Source: Rugalucina vietnamica
Taxonomy: Eukaryota; Mollusca; Bivalvia; Lucinida; Lucinidae
DNA: 64,000 nt
Assembly: GCA_964017185.1 (NCBI GenBank)
Contig: OZ024871.1
Span: forward strand, 64,236,866-64,300,865
Direction: 5' to 3'
Under the pieces are notes generated by a model. The model did no database searches. It saw nothing but the letters and a program-made list of their open reading frames with translations, and was not told the origin of the DNA. A program made the translations under genes and the position numbers. Below, piece by piece: positions 1-11,271 of the stretch. Position 1 is the stretch's first letter; the number at the start of each line of letters is the position of its first letter.

Positions 1-192
1 GCATATTTTTAGTTAAGTTAAGGTAACTGAGTGGCCACCTATTGGGAAAATAGCTGCTCATTCGGCTTACGAAATGTTTTCATGGTATAAGTACCTGATT
101 GTTAGTTTGGTTTTTTCCCACCTTGGTTTTTGGAGTGGGAGTCTTTTTCTGATTGCGCCTTTTCCTGATCTTTGCCTACTTGTAATTTTTTT
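1..192 (-). repeat. Dispersed repeat family R1, truncated copy
   Basis: This stretch is the reverse complement of sequences at about 46955-47160, 56240-56420 and 58350-58510, including the shared words GGTGGCCACTCAG, the AATGAGCAGC block and a CCCACTCC..AACCGAGG block. The copy runs off the left edge of the window. It has no open reading frame worth naming. The family is described further at 46955 and 58350. Confidence 0.8.
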
Positions 193-397
193 TAAAAAAA
201 GAATCCAATAGAAAGGTCTGCTGCTAGTTGATAGATTTGTTCACTAGTAAAACATTTTAGAGATTTCAGAGGAAGCAAGAAATTGGCTGCTAGCAGGGCT
301 TACAGCATACCCCCGCAAGGTGATAAATTGTAAACCTTGTTTGCTAGTTACAAAGTATTTTAACGGTGTCGAACTTCTTAACTGACCTGTAGTTTAT

Positions 398-1275
398 CAA
401 TATTCTTAACAATGTTTTTTTTTCTTCTTCAATAAAATCTTCATATACATCTTCAATATGTCTGAAAGATAACTGTTATGTATTAAAAATATACTGAAAA
501 CTCTAGGGGGAGTTGATTTCACAAAGTAGGTACTAGATAATACCAAAATCATACCATTAAGATTAATCTGTAAGTTCATCTAATAAAACAAGGCACTGCC
601 AGGCCATGAGAAAGAATCTACAAGACAGCCCATTTTTCTCAGGTTGCTTTATATACATGTATAGATTCCATTATTCATTATGTAAAGTGAACGAAAATCG
701 GCTAAGTTCAAAACACTGTAAAATTGTTCAAAATAGTTTTTTTTTCATCAAGAAAAATCATCATGCACATTTGCAATATGGCTGAAAGCTAACTGCAAAG
801 TAAAGGATACACTGCAAAGTCTAGGAGGAGTTGATTTCACAATGTAGGAACGACATGTTCAACGTGTAAAGTGAACGAAAATGGGCAAAGTTCAAACGCT
901 GTAAAATCGTTAAAAAATATTTTTTCACCAAGAAAAATCTTCATGCACATCTTCAGTATGTCTGCAATATAACTGCAAAATATTTAAACGATTAAGATCT
1001 ACTGTAAACTCTAGGAGGAGTTGATTTCACAAAGTATGCTCTATATGCCATTGTTCAATTTGTAAAATGAATGAGAAAACGCTGTAAAATTTTTAACAGT
1101 TATTTTTTCACCAAGAAAAATCTTTATGCACATCTCCAATATGTCTGAAAGATAACTGCAAAGTATTAAAATGATATACTGAAAACTCTAGGAGGAGTTT
1201 TCACAAAGTATGCACTGTTTGTACAATATTAAACATCTAACAATTACAAAGAGGCATAACTCTTGCACTATTGAT
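398..1275. repeat. Satellite-like tandem array, cluster 1
   Basis: About four degenerate units of roughly 180-200 bp follow each other. Each contains an AAGAAAAATCTTCATGCAC block, then a CTCTAGGAGGAGTTGATTT block, then a GTAAAGTGAACGAAAAT block. The CTTCAT word recurs near 438, 747, 930 and 1122. The array ends in a unique tail (GCACTGTTTGTACAATA) that is also the tail of the second cluster at 3628-4365, so the two clusters share a boundary and are probably copies of one element. No coding potential is seen. Confidence 0.8.
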
Positions 1276-1783
1276 CATTCAGCCCATATTTTCCTACATC
1301 AATCTATGGACATAGCCCCATTGCAAATTTGGGAAAACTAGAAATGTCAGAGAATCTGACTATAGCCAAGCTTCAGCGATGTATAATAAAGGTATTGTGC
1401 TGAAAACAAAATCGTTGGCCATAAGTCTGTTACAAATTTGTAAAACATGACGGGTAACATATGCCTCTCACCAATACCAAGCTAGCTTGTTGGTTGATTT
1501 GGTGTTTTACTTCCCACTCAACAGCTATGGTCATATGGGGAAGTGTCATTGGTCATTTTATCAGTCAAGAAACTAACAAACATTTTTATTTGGAGTTATT
1601 CCCACTCGCGAGTCAACGGTCATTTTTTTTATTTTATGTAAACCCTGTATTTGTGCAAAATACTATGTTCAAGATAGCAAGGCTTTAAGTAAAAAAAATA
1701 ATAATTCGGGAAATGATCACTTTTATTGAAAAAATAGTGCAAAAAAAAAAAAATAAAATAAAAAATAAACAACACTGAGTTTG
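1276..1783. other. No gene; degenerate copy of family R5 possible
   Basis: Nothing codes here. Between about 1484 and 1680 the order of words (TTGGTGTTTTAC, CCCACTCAACAGCTATGGTCA) resembles a decayed copy of the repeat seen at 53813 and 54838, which contains TTTAACGTCCCAGTCAA. A 75-codon ORF here looks accidental. Confidence 0.3.
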
Positions 1784-1784
1784 A

Positions 1785-2095
1785 TACCTCACAGCTTATC
1801 AGCGCCTTTTTTATCGCTGCACAGACAATACATTTCCTCTAATTTCACAATAAAAATGTGTCGTCTGTACACCTGTGTTTGTGTCAGACCTAGTTGAAGA
1901 TGTTCTGCAGCTTTGTTTTGGCATATGCCAAATGCTGGTTTGCTCTTGTCCCAACCCAAAGCATTTTAGACAACTTTGCTAAGGTAAATGAAAAATGACC
2001 TTATTTAGCCGCGATACGCGAAAACCAATGTTGTAGTTTCTGACCAGGTCCGACAAACCGACCTCTACAGCACTGAAGATGCCAAAGTCCCCGCT
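1785..2095. repeat. Two decayed fragments of hairpin MITE M1
   Basis: The left part (about 1785-1900) carries TTATCAGCGCC and the TGTCAGACCTAG segment in minus orientation. The right part (about 1998-2095) carries AGCCGCGATACGCGAAAACC followed by a GACCAGGTCCGACA block in plus orientation. Both are recognisable parts of the MITE that is complete at 63316-63558. They are too diverged to set exact ends. Confidence 0.55.
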
Positions 2096-2868
2096 ATTCG
2101 CCGGGGTGTGGAGGCCGTGGTTAGAAATGACTAGTGGATAACTCGTTCATAATATATTCGCCGTACATTGTTCAAACCTGTGTCAAAGAGTTATCCGCAT
2201 CGCATGATCTTTCTGAGCATTCCGGTCATTTTCGAGAAGGATATCTGAGTAACACGGTTAACCGGAGTAGCAAGTCCTAACAGCTCGAGGTACACCCGAG
2301 TTGTAATATGCATGCGCACCTACGCCATGTGCATGCGTATTAAGTACTGTAACTCAGGTGACAATAACGCACATACATGTACATGTACATGTATGTAATA
2401 TGAATATTGTACATCTATAGAAAGAACGAAATCATTACTGCATTTCCTGTACTGAGTGTATAAAGCATTTTCATTATCTACATGTATCTGTTTCCCGACA
2501 GAGCCTCACAGTCATAGTCAGTAATTGATTGCTGAGACGGTATGAAATAGAAGTAGAAAATTATGCCACAGTGATGCAGGTTGCCTTGAGTGAAAAAAAA
2601 AAATAAAGAAAAAAAAGAAACAAACTCGAAATTGCTCTATAGTGGGAGCCAAACAATATTCATTTCGACGCTTTAATTTATTTTTTACTTTAAAAATGCT
2701 TGTGGGGCACCAACCCAAGAATGCTGGCTCTCCACTGTGCTATATACAGCGGACGCCGATGTAGTTTCTACCAGACATGGCACAATTCGTTTTAACCCAC
2801 GAATCCCTTCACCAATCCCCAGTGCCAGGATTAATGCCCACAACCAAATAATTATAACGCTAATTTAA
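2096..2868. other. No gene seen
   Basis: This stretch is AT-rich and holds short palindromic runs only, such as a (TACATG) run near 2375-2395 and a GCATGCG-rich patch near 2310-2340. No ORF or repeat family shared with the rest of the window was recognised. Confidence 0.5.
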
Positions 2869-2869
2869 T

Positions 2870-3130
2870 TTTGAACGATATATATAGTGTATATAAACAC
2901 CCGGAAATGTATACTCTAAACGGTTCGGCGGTGCGGCTTGTTGGTGAACTGTCTTGTATTGCTGTGTATTGTATTCTGTACAGTGAATTTGGACTGGTTT
3001 CTTCTATCGATCTATTTTTCGACGTCAGCGATGGCCAATTTAGATGTAAAATAAATAGAACCAGCTCAAAAGTTACTGCATTTAAGGTGAACACAGTGGA
3101 AAGGTCTGAGGACCTTTCCAATAAAAGCGC
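2870..3130 (+). repeat. Duplicated segment, copy 1 (partner at 4500-4735)
   Basis: About 250 bp recur with substitutions and indels at 4500-4735. Shared words include GGTGCGGCTTGTTGGTGAAC, GTGAATTTGGACTGGTTTC and GAAAGGTCTGAGGAC. The 125- and 110-codon ORFs that cross this segment on the two strands are not preserved as ORFs in the partner copy, so coding is unlikely. The pair brackets satellite cluster 2. Confidence 0.75.
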
Positions 3131-3627
3131 CACCTTTGGGAGTGAGCTAAGCTGGCTTTTTTTAACAGGTAGCTGTCTTATCAAGGTTCAGTCAGAGCAG
3201 TTGTCATGTAGAAAATATTCTTACTGTCACAAGAAAAATCCTTTCTAAGGAAGGACTACCTGTATGTGTTTCATAAGTTGACATCATTTCATGCTTCGTT
3301 ACACAATAATATATACAAAGCCTCATGGGTATTAACTTAATTGATTTTTTCTGCTAATTAACTGTTTTAAATACAATAATGAATAATAATTGTCCAATTA
3401 ACAGCTTGTAAATGGGAAATTTGACTTTAGGCAAGTATGATGTGGCTATCTTATAGAGAGTTATAAGCATTTTGGGATTGATTTTACTGGCTGCTGGTTG
3501 TCTTGTGGAGGTGGCTGTCTTATGCAGAGATAAAATATAGCGAAAATGATTGGGAATGTTTCAGACTGGCTCTCTTATGCAGGTGGAGCTCTTATAAAGG
3601 TGGCTGATTCAGCAGGTACAACTGTAT

Positions 3628-4365
3628 CCATATTCTTAACAATGATTTTTCTTCAAGAAAAATCTTCATGCACATCTTCAATACAGTATGTCTGAAAGAT
3701 CACTGCAAAGTATTAAAAGGAAAACTCTAGGATGAGTTTATTTCACAAAGTAGGCACTGTATCCCATTATTCAATATGTAAAGTGAACGAAAATCGGCTG
3801 TTTAAAACACTGTAAAATTGTTCAAAATATTTTTTCATCAAGAAAAATCTTCATGCACATCTGCAAAATGGCTGAAAGCTAACTTCGAAGTATTAAATGG
3901 ATACATTGAAAAGTCTAGGAGGAGTTGATGTCACAAAGTAGGCACGATATGCCATAGTTCAACACTGACCAAGTTCAAAACGCTGTAAAATTGTTAAAAA
4001 TATTTTTTTCACCAAGGAAAATCTTCATGCACATCTTCAATAGGTATGAAAGATATAACTGCCAAATATTTAAAGGACATATTATAAACTAGGAGGAGTT
4101 GATTTCACAAAGTAGGCACTATACCATTGTTCAATATGTAAAGCGAATGAAAATTTAAAAAAAAAATCTCCAAGAAAAATCTTCATGCACATCGTCAATA
4201 TGTCTGTAAGAAAACTGCAAAGTATTGAAAGGATATACTAAAAACTCTATGAAGAGTTTCAAGACTCTAGGAGGAGTTTTCACAAAGTATGCACTGTTTG
4301 TACAATAGAAAACATCTTACATGAAGAATTACAAAGTGACATAAATCTTGCAATATTGAGCTTTC
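3628..4365. repeat. Satellite-like tandem array, cluster 2
   Basis: This array has the same unit as cluster 1 at 398-1275 (AAGAAAAATCTTCATGCAC, then CTAGGAGGAGTTGAT, then GTAAAGTGAACG), with about four degenerate units starting near 3655, 3845, 4020 and 4170. It begins with ATATTCTTAACAATG and ends with GCACTGTTTGTACAATA, the same ends as cluster 1. The shared ends suggest a mobile element with internal tandem repeats rather than a simple satellite. Confidence 0.75.
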
Positions 4366-4499
4366 AGTCGCTATTTTCCTACCAAACATGCATTGTCTGA
4401 TGGTTATGGTGAGGTACCAGTTTGAACAAAATTGGACAGAAGGTACTCAAGTTCAAGACAAAAACCTTTGAATGCTGACGGAATCACTCCGAACTTATC

Positions 4500-4735
4500 G
4501 AAAATGTATACACTAAACGGGTCGGTGGTGCGGCTTGTTGGTGAACTGTCTTATCTCCAATGCAGACAGGATATGTATTGCTGCGTATTGGATTCTGTAC
4601 AGTGAATTTGGACTGGTTTCTTGTATCGATCATTTTTTGGCCAATTTAGATGTAAAATAAATAGAACCAGCTCAAAATTTACTGCATTTAACCTGAATAC
4701 AGTGGAAAGGTCTGAGGACTTTTCCAATAATAGGA
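4500..4735 (+). repeat. Duplicated segment, copy 2
   Basis: This is the diverged copy of 2870-3130. It differs by an insertion after GTGAACTGTCTTA and a deletion before GGCCAATTTAGATG. It runs directly into a TAGGA microsatellite at 4729. Confidence 0.75.
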
Positions 4736-4790
4736 TAGGATAGGATAGGATAGATCAGAATAGAATAATATAGAATAGAATAAGCATGAG
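4729..4790. repeat. Microsatellite (TAGGA)n / (TAGAA)n
   Basis: Several TAGGA repeats pass into imperfect TAGAA repeats. The region from here to 5131 holds nothing else that I recognise. Confidence 0.9.
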
Positions 4791-5501
4791 GCATTATAAC
4801 CTTAGGTATGCTATATATCAACAAAGTTAACCTCAACGAGCAAATTTTGTAACACATGCTCGCTCGCGTCGAGCGCACGCCAATAAAACAACTGGTTATT
4901 GATAAGAGAACTGCCTGGAAGTGCCAGACTCACACAACAAATTGATTCCCAACAGAACAACCATCGTACCGACATCAAAAAGTCTTGAGCTTTATGTGTA
5001 GTAAACTGTTAAAAATCGCAGGGCAGTAAAAGAAAGACCAAACATTGGCTAAATTTTCCTTGTATTACTATTGAGATTCCAGACTTGTATATGTATTTAC
5101 GGGATAGCATTAAAGTAATGATACTTCTTGGTTAAACCACGGTACTGCTTGTCCTGCTTACTATTTGTGCATGGTTTCTCAAAAATCCACATTTCAGCTT
5201 GTTAAACACAATTCTGTAACGCTGTCTTATTTCTTCTAACCTAATTGCATAAATTAGAGCGTCGAGTGTTGCGTTTAGGACCTGTAACACATGAGCTGTA
5301 TTAGTAATAACCGTGCAGCGCGTAAAGGAGACTCAATGCTTATTATGAAAATAACCACGAGCAAAATCCACGAAATGGGAGCCCATGCTAATAGAAATGA
5401 TCCCACAATTAATTAAGTAGTTATAATAAATTTGCGCGAACTTCTTTGTACTCCAGTGTGTCGTTCTGTGCTACGTTGCTGACCTCTAACTCTACAACAA
5501 A

Positions 5502-5738
5502 TGAGCCGCATCGTGAGAAAACCGGATTTTTGCCTAGGCGAAAACAAAGGCGCAGATCAGCTTCGCGGTAACCGCGAAGCTGATCAGCGCCTTTGTTTTC
5601 GCTACACGGATAGTATATTTCCTCTTCTTCTTAAATCCGAAATTTCAAGCTTCTAGCCTGCTTCTGAGCTTGTACAGCCCGGTTTGTGTCTGACCTGGTC
5701 GGAAATCCCGAAGACCGGTTTTCTCGCGTCGCGGCTCA
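5502..5738 (-). mobile_element. Hairpin MITE M1, full copy inside the GPCR pseudogene
   Basis: The copy starts TGAGCCGC and ends GCGGCTCA, giving terminal inverted repeats of about 24 bp (TGAGCCGCGACGCGAGAAAA type). Off-centre lies a long perfect-looking hairpin, AGGCGCAGATCAGCTTCGCG and its complement, at about 5540-5602. Removing the element with a 2-bp TT duplication leaves the GPCR frame open across the junction, which supports these ends. No transposase is encoded, so it would need one in trans. Confidence 0.85.
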
Positions 5739-6135
5739 AATACACCACTATAAAGTTATCATGAGTGTAGTTGAAAGCAGGGAACAGAGACCAGTGAGAA
5801 AGAGTTTATAATCAAAACTCTTGAATTCCAACACCCCACACAGTGAAAATTCTAATCCAGAATCGTAGGATTCTAACGTTACATTTGCAAAATCAACGGC
5901 GGATACATTGTTTTCATAGGATGCGACTATAGAACTGTCATTGGTAGTGCTGTCATTTAACAATGATGTCCTGTAGTTTAACGCACTTTCTCAATCTGTT
6001 AATGCTAGACCGAATACAAAACCAAAGCCGATTGCAAAACTAAGAAACCATGTGATAATTATCGATACATTCAAGCGTTTTCTAGTAACTGTAATTCTGT
6101 ATTCCAACGGAGTTGTAGTTTTCAGAAAACAATCA

Positions 6136-7468
6136 CACGGCTAACAAACCTTTAAATGCGTAACCGCGGTTAAGAAAAGAAATCCGATTCATGTCCTTCC
6201 GGTTTCGCATCAGATGGCCAACAAAAGGTAAACAAACATTTGCAGCTCGTGTTTCCGAGTAAAATATTTCGATTCGAAGACAAATATTATAATTCTCTCA
6301 ATGCTATTTTATTAGTGAGACATTGCTGTATTTGGACCCCAAAGGATTCCCAGAAATTTTTCTTTATAGTCATGATTTTTATTCCCTACCCCAAAACACA
6401 TGTTGGGATTGCATTGTACACGACGAAAATGTGGGTCAGTCGCAGGGATATTTTTAGATTTCCGCTCATTACGTCCATATTAACGGAAAACAATACAGTG
6501 CGCAGATGATTTTAACATTGTGTGAGGACTGGTGACAGTTTCGTTGGCTCTGGCCAATGCATTCTATGCATATGTGGTTAAAAGCTGTGTCAACATTTCG
6601 GTTACGAATTTGATCATTAGAATGATAGCAATATAGTCATTATAGAACATATGTATTAAAGTTTTTGTTTTTGTTAATTGTTTTACGCTGAAGATTATTG
6701 TCACATTCTCTCGTCCTTTTTTAATAGTTGCTTACTCAAATTTGGTGTGTTTGTGATATTTGCAGTGAAAATGTTTGATATAAAATAATACAAACTGTCT
6801 ATGAAATACATGTAATACAATAGTTCACATGCATGATATTCCTGTTCATGAAGACGATTTTACAGCATTCTGTATACTTTAATTTGTTTTTTCTTGGTTT
6901 TATGTCTTTCAAAACGCTTTACAGGGAAATAAATACCATAACTTGAACAGGTTGAGGTTTTCAAACGTATCTTGAAATATATCCTTCATATTTTAATGAT
7001 TAAATGCGTACCCATCTTTTCCTTCCCTTCAAATCGATAATGACGGGCACTAACACAACGAAATACTGGCACAGACATCAGATGCAATTTAGTTAATACA
7101 TATCTGTAAATTTGTCGTGGAACAATCACTAAAATTTGATATTTACTAGCAAATTGTCCAATTTTTAGTTGTATTTCGCCGACTTTGGCCTTGGTGGAAC
7201 ACCAGGTTCGAAGAAGGGAATAAATAACTCAAAGACCATCAAATTATTTTGCGAGCTACTTTGGTGCTGAGTTACAATAGTAAATAAGTGACAAAATAGC
7301 ATTCATAGATAATCGATATATTTCTGTACTAAAATATAATCATTAATCGATCCTAGTAGTGTGTGTTTTGTTTACCTTTTCTTGGTCTTCATATGCGGAA
7401 CCGGAAGGGCGTGAATCGGATTTTCTTTCTTAACCGGCGGTTACGCATTTAAAGGTTTGTTAGCCGTG
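6136..7468. mobile_element. 1.33-kb TIR transposon with CAC ends, inside the GPCR pseudogene
   Basis: Terminal inverted repeats of about 110 bp face each other (6136-6245 and 7368-7468), starting CACGGCTAACAAACC. The flanks carry a 5-bp duplication AATCA (6131-6135 and 7469-7473). Deleting the element and one AATCA rejoins GPCR codons in frame across the DRY position, so this empty site is checked by the host gene itself. CAC termini with 5-bp duplications are the pattern of Transib-type transposons, but no transposase is visible; the 89-codon ORF at 6240-6509 is not recognised. I regard it as non-autonomous. Confidence 0.8.
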
Positions 7469-8235
7469 AATCAACTGCGATCATAGAAACGGCAAATAAT
7501 GTTGCGAGAAATGCACATGTCTGGAGGCAGTCTAGAGCAGCCCAAATGCATCCTTCCGACGTAAATCTGTAGAAGAAAGCATTTGAACATTAGGATATAA
7601 ATATATATGATACAGCCAATCTGTGAAATCAGCAAAATTTAATAAAATTGCTAAAAGTTTGTTCCAGCCATTTCTTAGATGGCTAAAATGGAAACAAGTC
7701 TTTGGGAATGGCATATAATTCGGTGTTAAAAATGTTAGAAGAAACTGTTATTGTCACATGAAGGCCTTTTTAACAATATGTCTGTCCCTTTGGATAAAAA
7801 ATAAGACAAAAAGTATACCCCTGTACACCCCAGTTTTACTATATATATTCATTACACGGACATGTTATCCTCGTGAAATTAAATTAAATAAATTTTCTTG
7901 ACATTTCTACGACGTTTGGCAACAAACATTACGCTTACCTTTCTGGTCTTTCATATAAAATGCCTTTTAGCGTTTGTATAACATGTGCTTCATCTCTGTA
8001 GTAAGCATTGGTTGCTAACATTATTAAATCAATCAAACATAATGACATATCGGCAGTAGCGAGGCTTTGAATTAGCCTGAAGTGGTTTCCACAAGTCTCT
8101 GGAAGTTTACATATAATGACACAGTTACATCCATTTAGGATTAGCAACAATGAAACAAATTATAATGGTACTCCATGGTGGTTTCGATAGCGGGTCCTCG
8201 TAAGGCATTTCCATAGATGTAGAGTTGTTTGCCAT

Positions 8236-8527
8236 AATGTAGGTTCTATTATTTTTCAATGCGTTTCTACCGTAGGCTAATTACAATGATACATGTATAT
8301 GTATTTCCCGTAGCAAACTTGTATTCATTTATCCAATACCATACGCGATATGGCATTTAAACTCCTAATCACTGGTTTCCCATTCGCTCTGAAGATAAGG
8401 CACATTAATTTCCATAAATTTTAATACATTACCATTCTCTGGTATAACTGGGAAAGTTTCTGGTTTCGGCATGTAAACAGCTTTACTACCTACCTAGAAT
8501 TATCTGAATGATTTATAATTATATATA
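8236..8527. other. No gene seen
   Basis: This is the presumed 5' flank of the GPCR pseudogene. Nothing else was recognised. A 15-bp motif TTTATAATTATATAT at 8512-8526 recurs with one mismatch at 10070-10084 and may be a target duplication of the next element. Confidence 0.4.
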
Positions 8528-10069
8528 CTTATTCACAAAAGAAACGCGAAAAGTTTAAACCCCCATTTTCTTGAAAATGATCATTTTGATGGAGTTTTAA
8601 ATGATATGGCCAGTGATAAGTAACAATCGATCAAAATAAGAGTTCTGTAGCATTTTCATTATGACTTTGCAATGACGTTTATGTACGAAGCTTTCTCAGT
8701 AGTGATATGATTTTGTCATCCCCATAACTTTCTAATATCGTTGTCAGATTTTTAACAAAAAAAGGACAGCGACATGGCAAACATATTATACGGGGGTCAT
8801 CCAATAAGTTCTGACAATGGTCTCATATCTCCCAAACGCTCTATAATATCAGAATAATTTTGACAATCAAATGAGGCCCTGGATGTTGTCTACATGTGTG
8901 TGGAATATGATGTCTTTAGCACAATCCGATCTGATACTGTTACAATTTGTATGCAACACTGCTAGAGCTCATGGCCGCGAAAATCGCAATTTTGTTTATA
9001 TTTTAATTGGGGGTAGGGTAAGCTAAAGCTGCACTGTGTTTGTTTTGTTAGTCATATTAGTGGTTTGTGATACTCTCTGAATACCAAAGTGCAACTATTG
9101 TAATTTCTTTGACCTAGTAGGTTTCAACATTCGCGGTTGCTAGGCAACAAGAGAAAACAAACAAATTTCCTCACTGTTGGTGTCACTGTATATTTTCAAC
9201 ACTTCTGTAACCTTAACCGAAAGTATTTTATACTAATGGACATATGCTTTGATAAATCTGTTGTGTGATTTTCTTAATGCATGTAATAAATGTCTTTCAA
9301 AGACAAATATAATACAAAATATACTACAGTTTGTGATACAACCCTAATTTTATGCTAAAAATTTGTTCCCTAAAATGGGCACATGTCGAAATCAAAACCC
9401 TACGAAAGCTGCAATTACAGGCGAAGCCACTCACTATGGCAGACAAACCAAGCATACACAGGGCCTTTCATCATTTATATAACAAGTTTTCACGAGAACT
9501 TTGCCTTTCCTATGAAACAGATAATGAACATAGGTCTTAATAGCGCGGCAATTATCGTTTACCTTCTGGTCTTTAGTTGTAGTGGCAGTGTGGTAAATAT
9601 TTTATCAGATGATGTATGTCCATACATATGAAGGCATATGTGAATATAACTGAAACACACCTTAAGGCAACAAATTTTGTTCTATGAGGCATTTCAGAAC
9701 TTATTGGATGACCCTCGTACAATGGAAAAAAGACGTCACGTACAAGAAACAAGCGTCGAAAGAAGCATACTGAAACTTTCTGATTTGATTTTGTCATCCC
9801 CATAACTTTCGAATATCGGTGTCAGATTTTTAACAAAAAAGGACAACGCAATAATTCAGAAAGCAGGAAAAATCATATTATACAATGGGTTTTCGTATAT
9901 ATTGGATAGAAAAACAAAGAATGCAGCTGTCACCTCCCCGTGGGGAGCAGGGGTCAAGAGATAATACAGAAACAAACAGACAGTGTCTATATTTTTTCCA
10001 CAAAAATGAATTTTGGTGATATTGAAAGAAAAATTCGATTTTTTTTTTCGCGTTTCTTTTGTGAATAAG
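8528..10069. mobile_element. TIR element of 1.54 kb, host of a mariner MITE
   Basis: The ends are 25-bp inverted repeats: CTTATTCACAAAAGAAACGC at 8528 and its complement ending at 10069. Inside, a block near 8717-8790 (CATCCCCATAACTTTC..TTTTTAACAAAAAA) is repeated directly at 9792-9885. The flanks share TTTATAAT(T/G)ATATAT, a possible 15-bp duplication that is unusually long for a cut-and-paste element. No transposase was recognised. The superfamily is unresolved. Confidence 0.65.
8791..9717. mobile_element. Mariner-type MITE nested in the 8528-10069 element
   Basis: The left end CGGGGGTCATCCAATAAGTT and the right end, its complement with one change, are preceded and followed by TA (8789-8790 and 9718-9719). 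The word GTCATCCAATAAGTTCTGA resembles mariner TIRs as I remember them. The internal duplicate of the host element at 9876-9890 reads CATATTATACAATGG, which is exactly the empty site predicted by removing this insertion with one TA. The 62- and 82-codon ORFs inside have no mariner transposase features, so the element is non-autonomous. Confidence 0.75.
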
Positions 10070-10084
10070 TTTATAATGATATAT

Positions 10085-11203
10085 GAGCAGCCAATAGACA
10101 TGCTCGTATGCTTATAAATAGATGTTAATTAAGCCGTCCCATGATGAAAAAAAAAGTGATTTGTAGCCAGCGAAGACTTAGAAACACCTTAACTAATATT
10201 GTAAGATAACTTACTGCTTGAAAAAAATGGAGGTAGTATTGTTTGTTTGAACGGCTTAATCGACTTTTGGGTGGACTGATCTGAACATTGAGTATGCACA
10301 CATGCCATTGTTATTCTACTGATTGCTGAGTCATGTTATAGCTGGGAGGTAGAATTCTACATTCAGTCAATGTTTTTTTTTCTGAGTGTTTTGTGTCAAT
10401 AAAATGCACTGCTTTAAAGGAATCGTACTATCTTTATATACAATATGTAATATATAAATATATTCATATGATTATTATCTGTATACTGTTTATGTTGTTT
10501 TCTGTTGAGGCTTATAAAAAGTATGTGAAATTAAAAATAAACTGTCTAATAATTGAGTTATGAGCATAAATCTTTGCTGCGGTTAAATTAAAAAAAAAAG
10601 TTTATCTAAAAATATAATATATATACTTTGCTAATAGTTTTTGCTAACAAAATAGGTTCACGTTTGAAGTATGGTTCATTGACCCGCCTAAAACCATTTG
10701 CATCAATTTTGGTTTTACTAGCGAAATTCGCTTCAGTCGTAAGACTGACTAGTTTATAAATACCGTTCAAATGTTGTGCTTTGGACTTTGGAACAAGATT
10801 AAGACGTGCTTCTTTCAAAATGGGGTTCGTAAAATAGCTAAAGTTGGATCTCAATGGATTCATTTTATAAACCATGTTCTAGGATCCAGGGCTGTTATTT
10901 AATGCATTGCAAATATCTGAAACCGGCATCTAAGAACCAGAGCATCCCATGAATCTAGGGCTATCCCGTTGAGAAAGAGCCACACTTCTTCAGTGGTCTT
11001 TCCTGGGGTCACTGATAAATTCAACGCTGACTCTAATTTTGCTCACTGGTACAACAGGTATATGCATTTTAATTAACGTGTATCTGTCAGCTTCTCCTCG
11101 AAAATGATTCAAACGTTTTAGCCATCCATACCACAACTAAGGTGATCGGCTAGACTGATACTAAGGCGTCATCTGTGAAGCATTGTCAAATACGTAGGCT
11201 CAG

Positions 11204-11205
<2 letters not shown>
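10085..11205. other. No gene seen; one short inverted pair
   Basis: ATTAAGCCGT at about 10130 faces its complement at about 10251, leaving a 130-bp stem-loop that may be a very small MITE. The 89-codon minus ORF at 10606-10875 has no recognisable motif and looks accidental. Confidence 0.4.

Positions 11206-11207
<2 letters not shown>

Positions 11208-11270
<63 letters not shown>
11208..11270. repeat. Microsatellite (TGA)n
   Basis: About 21 perfect ATG/TGA triplets. Read on the minus strand it makes a run of histidines within a 69-codon ORF, which is an artefact of the repeat. Confidence 0.97.

Positions 11271-11271
<1 letters not shown>

Larger units (their letters stand above)
5132..8235 (-). 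pseudogene. Class A (rhodopsin-like) GPCR pseudogene
   Basis: Read on the minus strand, seven membrane segments appear in order. The ATG is at 8233-8235 with an NNST glycosylation site just after it. TM1 contains GCNC in place of the usual GN, and TM2 contains LATAD near 8050 (family LAxAD). A 372-bp intron (7567-7938) has a GTAAGC donor and a CTTCTACAG acceptor. TM3 follows GCIWAALDC, whose Cys fits the conserved 3.25 disulfide partner of LCGVLE in loop 2. DRY is replaced by DCF, then PLEYR and VTRKR in loop 2, TM4 with Trp, TM5 near 5760-5830, TM6 with FLLAWAP near 5390, and TM7 with LNATLDALIY near 5270. The tail ends STVV at 5132. Breaks seen: a frameshift in TM1 near 8150, stops at 5991-5993, 5748-5750 and 5413-5415, a frameshift near 5325, and transposons at 6136-7468 and 5502-5738. 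The ligand is unknown. The minor frame breaks could be sequencing errors; the insertions could not. Confidence 0.85.

Noticed and set aside
2852-3248. Overlapping 110- and 125-codon ORFs on both strands
   Set aside because: The duplicated copy at 4500-4735 has indels that break both frames.
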